A stretch of DNA of 64,000 bases from Rubricoccus marinus (GTDB taxonomy: Bacteria; Bacteroidota; Rhodothermia; Rhodothermales; Rubricoccaceae), in the NCBI RefSeq assembly GCF_002257665.1, contig NZ_MQWB01000001.1, positions 2,642,370 to 2,706,369 of the forward strand. Reading direction: 5' to 3'. The translations under genes were made by a program, and so were the position numbers. Shown here piece after piece: positions 58,470-64,000 of this stretch (its first letter is position 1; every line of letters begins with the position of its first letter). The notes below the pieces were generated by a model. It made no database searches, was not told the origin of the DNA, and saw only the letters and a program-made list of their open reading frames with translations.

Positions 58470-59474
58470 ATGACTGTGCGAGTCACCATCCGCGACGTTG
58501 CCCGCCAGGCGGGCGTTTCCATCTCCACCGTTTCGCGCGTCCTCAACGACACGTGCGCGGTCAACGAAGAGAAGCGCCGCCTCGTCATCGACGCCGCCGA
58601 AACGCTCGGGTACACGCCCAACCCGGCCGCCAGGAGCCTCCTGAGCAAGCAGACCGGAGGGCTCGGCGTTTTGCTCCCGTTCATGAGCGGGGAGTTCTTC
58701 TCCGAGCTCCTCAACGGCCTGGACGAAGCGGCTCAGGAAAACGACCTCTTCCTCCTCGTCTCCACCTCGCACCGCCGGCCAGCCGAGTTCCAGAAAGCCA
58801 TGCAGGCGCTGGACAAACGGGTAGACGGCCTCATCGTGATGGCGCCGGAGCTCGACGCCAGCGGCACCGCCTCCATCCTCAAAACGGAGACGCCGGTCGT
58901 GCTCATCAACACCTATGCCGAGGGCGTCACGGCCGACGTGTTCAACTTCGACAACTTCGAGGGAGCTCGGGCGCTCACCCGCCATCTCCTCGACGTGGGC
59001 CATCGGCGGATCGCCCTGATCCAGGGACCGCTCCACTCGGGCGACGCCCGCCAGCGTGCCGACGGCTACCGCGCCGCGATGGCCGGGGCCGGCGCCGAGC
59101 CTCTGGCGGTGGCCGGCGGGTACACCCGAGAGGCCGGGGCCGAGGCCGCGCAGGCCCTCGCCGGGCTGGACCCTCTGCCCACAGCGGTGATCGCCGCCAA
59201 CGACTACTGCGCGATGGGCGTCATCAGCGCCTTGCGTGACCTGGGGATTTCGATCCCGGACAAGATTGCCGTCGCGGGCTTCGATGGGCTCGCCAGCGCG
59301 CAGTACACCTTCCCGCCGCTCACGACCGTCCGCGTGCCCATCGCCGAGATCGGCGCGCGTGCCGTCTACCGCCTCGTGGAACGGCTCCGCGGAGACGCGT
59401 CTCCGCTTCAGCAACACACCGTCCCGGTCGAGGTCATCGTGCGGGAGTCCACGGCGCGGCTGAGCCCCGCCTAA
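58470..59474 (+). CDS. LacI-family transcriptional regulator
   Basis: A 334-residue repressor. The N-terminal HTH (VTIRDVARQAGVSISTVSRV) and hinge helix (NPAARSLLSKQTGGLGVLL) are followed by a periplasmic-binding-like effector domain (LDKRVDGLIVMAPELDAS, HRRIALIQGP, AVIAANDYCAMGVISALRDLG, VAGFDGLASAQY; fragments quoted). The sugar effector is unknown. Two LacI-like operators lie 158-199 bp downstream, before the T9SS gene at 59690, the likely target. The gene has only one motif copy, in contrast to its surroundings. Confidence 0.93.
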   Translation: MTVRVTIRDVARQAGVSISTVSRVLNDTCAVNEEKRRLVIDAAETLGYTPNPAARSLLSKQTGGLGVLLPFMSGEFFSELLNGLDEAAQENDLFLLVSTSHRRPAEFQKAMQALDKRVDGLIVMAPELDASGTASILKTETPVVLINTYAEGVTADVFNFDNFEGARALTRHLLDVGHRRIALIQGPLHSGDARQRADGYRAAMAGAGAEPLAVAGGYTREAGAEAAQALAGLDPLPTAVIAANDYCAMGVISALRDLGISIPDKIAVAGFDGLASAQYTFPPLTTVRVPIAEIGARAVYRLVERLRGDASPLQQHTVPVEVIVRESTARLSPA

Positions 59475-59478
59475 CCCG

Positions 59479-59498
59479 GGCCTCTGGCGCCAGAGGCC
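59479..59498. repeat. 20-bp head-to-head motif pair after lacI-type gene
   Basis: GGCCTCTGGCGCCAGAGGCC, 5 bp after the stop. Confidence 0.75.
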
Positions 59499-59631
59499 GC
59501 CGGCCACGTCTTTCTGTGGTCCTGTTTGCGCAGGTCTCGGAACCTGATTCTGCCGTCCGGCCGTAGGAGCCTTATCGGCGCGACAGGTAGCGGCTACCCG
59601 GAAAACCTCGCCATGCGCCTCGCATTGCCTT

Positions 59632-59645
59632 TGAAAAGGTTTTCA
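59632..59645. promoter_or_regulatory. LacI-type operator candidate 1
   Basis: TGAAAAGGTTTTCA: 6-bp perfect inverted arms around GG, matching the TGnAAn..nTTnCA layout. It lies 45 bp before the T9SS gene start. Confidence 0.6.
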
Positions 59646-59658
59646 GCCGTCGTACCAT

Positions 59659-59672
59659 TGGAAGCGCTTCCC
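59659..59672. promoter_or_regulatory. LacI-type operator candidate 2
   Basis: TGGAAGCGCTTCCC: fits TGnAAnCGnTTnCA at 13 of 14 positions and contains a 12-bp perfect palindrome. It lies 18 bp before the ATG at 59690 and 14 bp after operator 1. Confidence 0.72.
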
Positions 59673-59689
59673 ACCCATCCCTCCCTGCT

Positions 59690-60706
59690 ATGACTCTTCA
59701 GCTACTCTCCTCTACCACCGCTCGCGCCAGAGGACTCGTGGGCCTCATCGCGCTGGCCTGCATGGTCCTGGCCCCTTCGGCCAGCGCCCAGGTGTCCTTT
59801 GACGACTTCGAGACGGTGAACGGCGACGGCGTGCCGGTCTACTCGTTCGGCTTCTCCGGCGCCGGCGCCGGCTCCGGCTTCGGCCCCACGCCGGGCTTCG
59901 ACGGCAACACCGCGCTGAACATCGGCATCAACCCCGGCGCGGGCGGCGGCTTCGCCGGCGTCGGCAGCGGCGTCGGCGGGCCCGGCGGCCCGGCCGCGTT
60001 CACGCCCGTGGACGCCAGCGGCCAGGAGTACTTCACGTTCTACTTCCGCCCGACCTCGGTCCGCGCCACCGACACCCCGCTGCTGATGGAGATCTACCTC
60101 CAGGAGGACCCCGACGGCGACGGGTTCGACGACGCCGCGACGGGCGACGGCGAGGACCAGTTCCGGGCGAACTACCGCGTGACGGTGCCCGCCGGCGCGC
60201 CGGAGTGGCAGCTCGTCGCGATCCCGCTGGCCTCGTTCACGGACTTCAACCCCACCGACGGCCGCCCCGTCGGCGACAACGACGGGTTCGACTTCGCCGC
60301 CGTCGGCAACGTGGTGTTCGCCTTCGGGAACCTCCAGGCGAACCCCGACGCGAACCCCCCGCAGGACTTCGCGCTCTCCTTCGACGACATCGCCTTCGCT
60401 GGGGAAGCCATGTTCTCGACATCGATCGGCGAGACCCCGTCCACGTTTACGACGGCACCATCCGCGTTCCCCAACCCCGCCTCTGGCGCGGTGACGGTCA
60501 CGTTCGATCTCGCCGAAGCCTCCGACGTCACGGTTGACGTGGTGGACCTCCTCGGACGCACCGTTGCAACGCTCGCCAAGGGGCCACAGGCCGCTGGCGA
60601 AGTGCGCCTCGGCGTTCAGACCGCCGCGTTCGCGCCGGGCTTGTACATCGTCCGCGTACAGACCGAGACGGGCGTCGCATCGACGCGCCTGACGGTCACG
60701 CGCTAA
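59690..60706 (+). CDS. T9SS type A sorting domain protein with CBM-like domain
   Basis: A 338-residue exported protein. The signal peptide (GLVGLIALACMVLAPSASAQ) is followed by a glycine-rich jelly-roll-like domain (VSFDDFETVNGDGVP, FTFYFRPTSVRATDTPLLME, WQLVAIPLASFTDFNP) that resembles carbohydrate-binding modules of the CBM11 kind. The C-terminal sorting domain has PSAFPNPASGAVTVTFDL, VVDLLGRTVATLA and FAPGLYIVRVQT. A LacI-type regulator lies upstream and two operators precede the start, so sugar-dependent expression is likely. It is a likely surface glycan-binding protein; no catalytic domain is seen. Confidence 0.85.
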   Translation: MTLQLLSSTTARARGLVGLIALACMVLAPSASAQVSFDDFETVNGDGVPVYSFGFSGAGAGSGFGPTPGFDGNTALNIGINPGAGGGFAGVGSGVGGPGGPAAFTPVDASGQEYFTFYFRPTSVRATDTPLLMEIYLQEDPDGDGFDDAATGDGEDQFRANYRVTVPAGAPEWQLVAIPLASFTDFNPTDGRPVGDNDGFDFAAVGNVVFAFGNLQANPDANPPQDFALSFDDIAFAGEAMFSTSIGETPSTFTTAPSAFPNPASGAVTVTFDLAEASDVTVDVVDLLGRTVATLAKGPQAAGEVRLGVQTAAFAPGLYIVRVQTETGVASTRLTVTR

Positions 60707-60712
60707 CCCCAC

Positions 60713-60753
60713 CGCCGCACGGCTCGTCCTTCTACGAGAGGGGCCGTGCGGCG
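60713..60753 (+). terminator. Hairpin terminator after the T9SS gene
   Basis: An 11-bp perfect stem CGCCGCACGGC / GCCGTGCGGCG with a 19-nt loop (which can form a further TCGT/ACGA pairing), starting 7 bp after the stop. The following sequence CTGTCTATTT is only moderately T-rich. Confidence 0.6.
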
Positions 60754-60767
60754 CTGTCTATTTGCAC

Positions 60768-62972
60768 ATGGCGACCTCCGTCCCTCACCCGATGCGCGCA
60801 GCCTCCTCTCGCGACGACTCCGCCTCTGGCGGGCGGGCCCGGTGGGCGGTGGCCGTCGTGCTGCTGACCCTGGCCGCGCTCCCCACGAGCGCCCAGCCCT
60901 TCGCCTCTGGCGATGCCGACCCGCTCGGCGTCAGGCCAGAGGCGTTTTTGATCGCGGCTGATTCCACAGCCAGCGACACCCTGTACACGTCCGCCGACCG
61001 CATCGGCGTCCGTGCCCTGCGCCCCGCCTCGCGCCTTTCCGGCGCCACGCGCCCCACGCCAGAGGCGGACTCGGCATGGACGGCGCTCCTCCGCGACGCG
61101 GAGACTGAGCCTCTGGCGCCTGCCGCCGACACGACGGAAAACGTCCGCAAGCGGTCGATCGATCTCAACGTGTTCGGCTACTACCGTCTGTTCCTCTACG
61201 GGCGGAACATCACCGAGCCGTATCCCAACCTCGCGCCGTTTGAGCGCGCATACGGCGTGGGCGACGGCTACCGCGAGCCCATGCTCGCGCTCACCATCGC
61301 GGGTCGGCCCAACGGGCGGTCGGCGTTTGGAACCGAGCTGTTCATCTTCAACCCGTACGACGGGAGCGAGGACTTCAGCACCAACACGATCTCGCTCAAC
61401 CTCGGGATCAACTTCTACGGCAACTTCCGGACCGAAGCGGGCAACTTCGGCGTCCGCGCCGGCGGCATCCACTGGTACAACCTCAGCCCTTTCACGATCG
61501 GCGTAAACCAGACGCTGGACCGCTACTCCATCTTCGATCGCACGCCATGGGAGGGCGTAACCGGCAAGCAGAAGTACGAGGGGTACTTCCTCACCGGGCA
61601 GGCCAACCCCGGCGACGAGCGGTTCGACTTCCAGGCGTTTCAGGGCCTCATCCTCAACGGCGCCCAGCTCCCCGGCGACTTCGCGTTCGACGCGTTCTGG
61701 GGCAAGACCCAACCCAATGGCGGGCTGCCTGGGGCGGTCACGGACCCCAACGCCAACGTTCCCGGACAGGGCGACGTACCGGACTACCAGGGCTTTGCGG
61801 GCGAGTCCCGCGTGCTCCCCAGCTTTATCACGGGTGGCCGGCTGCAGCGCTCGTTCGGCGCCAACAGCGTCGCGCTCAACTCCATCTACAGCTACCGCAC
61901 GCTGGACAGCCTGACCACGGACCGCCGGCAGTACCAGGTCCACACCACCTCGTTCAACGCGAACGCGGGGCCGGTCAACGTGAGCGGCGAACTGGGCGCG
62001 AGCCTGTTCGAGAGCCCCACCTACGATTCCAAGTGGGGCGAGGCGCTCATGGTCCGCGCGCGCACGCCAGAGGCCCTCACGCGCCTCCCGCTCGACGTGC
62101 AGGTGTACCAGATCGGGCGCAACTTCTTTAACGAGAACAGCGAGATCTCGACGACCAACAACCCGCAACTACGGACGGACCCGAGGTGCGAGGTCGTGGC
62201 GGGCTCCGGGGCCGCTGGCGGCGGCATCACGCAGGTCAACCAGTTGGAGCACAACCGCCGCGGCGTCAACGTCAATACGGAGTGGGGCGCCGGTCCGGCA
62301 CAGTTCAAGGTCGGCTGGGGCATCGCGCACGAGCTCGCGCCCACGACCACGACGCTGACCTACGTGCACCGCATCAACGGTCTTGCGGTCTCACGCATCT
62401 ACAACCCCTTCCCCGCCGACGCCGTCTGCGCCACTCGGTTCGGGCCGCTGGCGCGGAAGTACTCCGTCTTCCGCGGCGCCATCGAGCGGGCGCAGACGAC
62501 CGACGTGGAGCCGGTGACCGGCCTCGCGCAAAACCGGAAGTACTACCACGCGGTCGATTTTCAGGGCAAGGCCCGCGCGCGCGTTCTCGACCGCTCGCTG
62601 TACTTCTTCTACCTCGGCAGCTTCGGCTCGGCCAACCGGACCGCCCGCGCCGTCCCCACGGACGACGACACCTACATCTTCGCCCAGTACCACGAGTTCG
62701 ACCTCTACTACGAGCTCACGCCGGGCTTCCTCCTCGCGGGCTACCTCGGGCTCGAGAACATCCGGGGCGGCCAGTTCACCGAGCTCGACCCCACCAGCGG
62801 CAACCCGCGCGATCAGCGCGGCCGCGGCATCGGCCTCGGCTTTGACTGGACGCTCGCGCGCAACGCGGGCCTCTACCTCCGCCACCGGTGGATGGACTTC
62901 GAGGACCGCTCCTTTGCGGAAGACACCTACGAGGGACAGGAGACCACGCTCGAACTCAAGATCTTCTTCTAG
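60768..62972 (+). CDS. Large outer-membrane beta-barrel-type protein
   Basis: About 734 residues from ATG 60768; a TTG at 60762 and an ATG at 60792 are alternatives. A hydrophobic signal (WAVAVVLLTLAALPTSAQ) follows a short charged leader. About 120 residues of low-complexity, motif-rich linker come next, then a long beta-strand region (VFGYYRLFLYGRNITEPYP, GNFRTEAGNFGVRAGGIHWY, DFQAFQGLILNGAQLPGDFA, LYLRHRWMDFEDRS) ending in LELKIFF, like an outer-membrane barrel. No family name can be given. There are no motif copies in 61110-62060 or 62075-62970. The next gene follows 13 bp later, probably an operon. Confidence 0.7.
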   Translation: MATSVPHPMRAASSRDDSASGGRARWAVAVVLLTLAALPTSAQPFASGDADPLGVRPEAFLIAADSTASDTLYTSADRIGVRALRPASRLSGATRPTPEADSAWTALLRDAETEPLAPAADTTENVRKRSIDLNVFGYYRLFLYGRNITEPYPNLAPFERAYGVGDGYREPMLALTIAGRPNGRSAFGTELFIFNPYDGSEDFSTNTISLNLGINFYGNFRTEAGNFGVRAGGIHWYNLSPFTIGVNQTLDRYSIFDRTPWEGVTGKQKYEGYFLTGQANPGDERFDFQAFQGLILNGAQLPGDFAFDAFWGKTQPNGGLPGAVTDPNANVPGQGDVPDYQGFAGESRVLPSFITGGRLQRSFGANSVALNSIYSYRTLDSLTTDRRQYQVHTTSFNANAGPVNVSGELGASLFESPTYDSKWGEALMVRARTPEALTRLPLDVQVYQIGRNFFNENSEISTTNNPQLRTDPRCEVVAGSGAAGGGITQVNQLEHNRRGVNVNTEWGAGPAQFKVGWGIAHELAPTTTTLTYVHRINGLAVSRIYNPFPADAVCATRFGPLARKYSVFRGAIERAQTTDVEPVTGLAQNRKYYHAVDFQGKARARVLDRSLYFFYLGSFGSANRTARAVPTDDDTYIFAQYHEFDLYYELTPGFLLAGYLGLENIRGGQFTELDPTSGNPRDQRGRGIGLGFDWTLARNAGLYLRHRWMDFEDRSFAEDTYEGQETTLELKIFF

Positions 62973-62985
62973 CCGCCAGAGGCCC

Positions 62986-64000
62986 ATGCGATTCACTTCA
63001 CGGCTCGGTCGCCTTCTTTCGCCTCTGGCGATGGCATCGGCGTTCCTTCTTCCTCTGGCGCCCTCGGCGCTTGCTCAACAGGGCGGCGCGCCGGACCCGC
63101 AAGAGGACGGCCCCGGCCTCCGCTTCAACGGGCTCGGCCGGAGCATCATCCAGCAGTCCGATCTCGGTGGGACCATCACCGACACCGACACGTCGACGGT
63201 GGAGACGCTCGCCGACGGCAACTTCGTGCTGGACCTCGCGGTCAACGCGCAGCCCAACCGCTCCACCGAGGTGCAGGGCACCATCCGGCTCCGGAACGAG
63301 TTCGGCGGCTTCTTCGGCGCAGGCGCCACGGTGGAGATCCGCGAGCTGTGGGCGCGGGGCGTGATCGCGGACCGCGTGCGGTACCGCGTGGGCGACATGA
63401 ACCTCGCGCTCACGCCGTACACCCTGTTCCTTCCCGATGAGGACGGCGTCATCAACGAGCCCGAGGTGTTCGAGCCGCAGCGCGAGATCATCGACTACGA
63501 GGAGTTCTACACCGGCAACAATGAGCGGCGCCTGCAGGGCGGAACGGTGGACTTCGGCCTCGCTTTCGCGCAGGGCATCGAAGAGGTGGACACGCGGCTG
63601 TTTATCGCCCGCCTCCGCGCGACGGACTTCGCGGCGACCCCGACGCGCCTGATCGGCGGCGGGCGCCTCGGCGCGACCTCCGCCGCCTTCGGGCCTCTGG
63701 CGTCGCGCGCAAAGGTCGGCGGCAACCTCTCGTACGTCTGGGATGACCTCGAATCCGGCAACGCGAACGCCGGGATCCGCAACTCGGTCTTCTCCTTTGA
63801 CGGCGACCTGACGCTGGTCCGGCGTCCCGGCTACTCCGTCCACGTGGTCGGCGAGGCCGGAGGCTCTTACGTGGACCGCCGCCGGTTCTTCGAGAGCCCA
63901 AACGCAGGCGGCACGGACTCCACGCAAACGCTTCTCGACGAGTCCGACTCCTTTTTCGAGGTCGGCCTCGCGGCCGACTTCGGCGCCAGAGGCCTGGACG
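62986..64000 (+). CDS. Outer-membrane-type protein, 3' partial
   Basis: The frame is open to the window end (338 codons). It starts at MRFTSRLGRLLSPLAMASAF; the signal peptide itself is encoded by two motif copies (PLA twice) and is cut after LAPSALAQ. The mature part has strand-like repeats: FNGLGRSIIQQSDLGGTITDT, NFVLDLAVNAQPNRSTEVQG, VEIRELWARGVIADRVRYRV and LTLVRRPGYSVHVVGEAGGS (each shortened). It is probably a barrel or cell-surface protein in one operon with the preceding gene. The type cannot be settled without the missing end. Confidence 0.65.
   Translation, partial: MRFTSRLGRLLSPLAMASAFLLPLAPSALAQQGGAPDPQEDGPGLRFNGLGRSIIQQSDLGGTITDTDTSTVETLADGNFVLDLAVNAQPNRSTEVQGTIRLRNEFGGFFGAGATVEIRELWARGVIADRVRYRVGDMNLALTPYTLFLPDEDGVINEPEVFEPQREIIDYEEFYTGNNERRLQGGTVDFGLAFAQGIEEVDTRLFIARLRATDFAATPTRLIGGGRLGATSAAFGPLASRAKVGGNLSYVWDDLESGNANAGIRNSVFSFDGDLTLVRRPGYSVHVVGEAGGSYVDRRRFFESPNAGGTDSTQTLLDESDSFFEVGLAADFGARGLD

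Overview
The window is a high-GC (about 70% by eye), gene-dense chromosomal segment from a Bacteroidota-like bacterium. Several exported proteins end in type A type-IX-secretion (T9SS) sorting domains. Upstream regions carry TAnnTT-type promoter boxes, and there are a SusD fragment, a CarboxypepD_reg/TonB receptor, DUF1015 beside serA, and an MbnP/MbnH pair. High GC together with these Bacteroidota traits points to Rhodothermota, perhaps Rubricoccaceae; the genus is a guess. I find about 46 protein genes (the first and last cut by the window edges), one initiator tRNA, one gene remnant and no rRNA, CRISPR or transposase.

Layout: 0-5 kb, a golvesin/amidase-like exported protein, two small membrane proteins and a tandem GNAT. 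5.2-11.3 kb, an AmpG-like MFS permease, an MscS channel and a GHL10 hydrolase (all minus strand). 11.4-16 kb, RNase Z, an ABC exporter and thioredoxin reductase/thioredoxin. 16.2-20.2 kb, two tandem OB-fold/PAS histidine kinases. 20.4-24.3 kb, a SusD fragment, purL and a motif-free zinc-ribbon gene. 24.5-31.3 kb, T9SS cargo proteins. 31.3-35.6 kb, a glycosyltransferase/LpxH-like pair, an HD protein and DUF445. 35.6-43.8 kb, serC, serA and DUF1015 with about 5 kb of accessory genes between serC and serA. 44-48 kb, tRNA-fMet and a porin/imelysin/di-heme (iron-type) operon behind a 19-bp palindrome. 48.1-49.9 kb, an SLC13 permease. 50-55.8 kb, a copper-uptake locus. 56-58.4 kb, DUF559, a DUF5715 peptidase-like protein and psd. 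58.5-60.7 kb, a LacI regulator and a T9SS protein with LacI-type operators. 60.8-64 kb, two large outer-membrane-type proteins.

The dominant unexplained signal is a short word, CCTCTGGCG (usually GCCTCTGGCG), present in either orientation about 260 times by hand count, or one per roughly 245 bp. It lies in all parts of the sequence, coding and non-coding. It is translated as ASG, PLA, LWR, ARG, PEA or RQR, and it forms perfect inverted pairs at gene ends, one of them embedded in an intrinsic-terminator-like hairpin. This matches what a DNA uptake sequence or a HIP1-like iterated motif looks like, at a density above the classical uptake sequences, and I know of no description of it in this lineage.

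The second point of interest is the metal island at 44-56 kb. The TonB receptor carries C-x3-M and H-x-M motifs like OprC, next to MbnP, a MauG/MbnH-type di-heme enzyme and a small Cys-rich protein.
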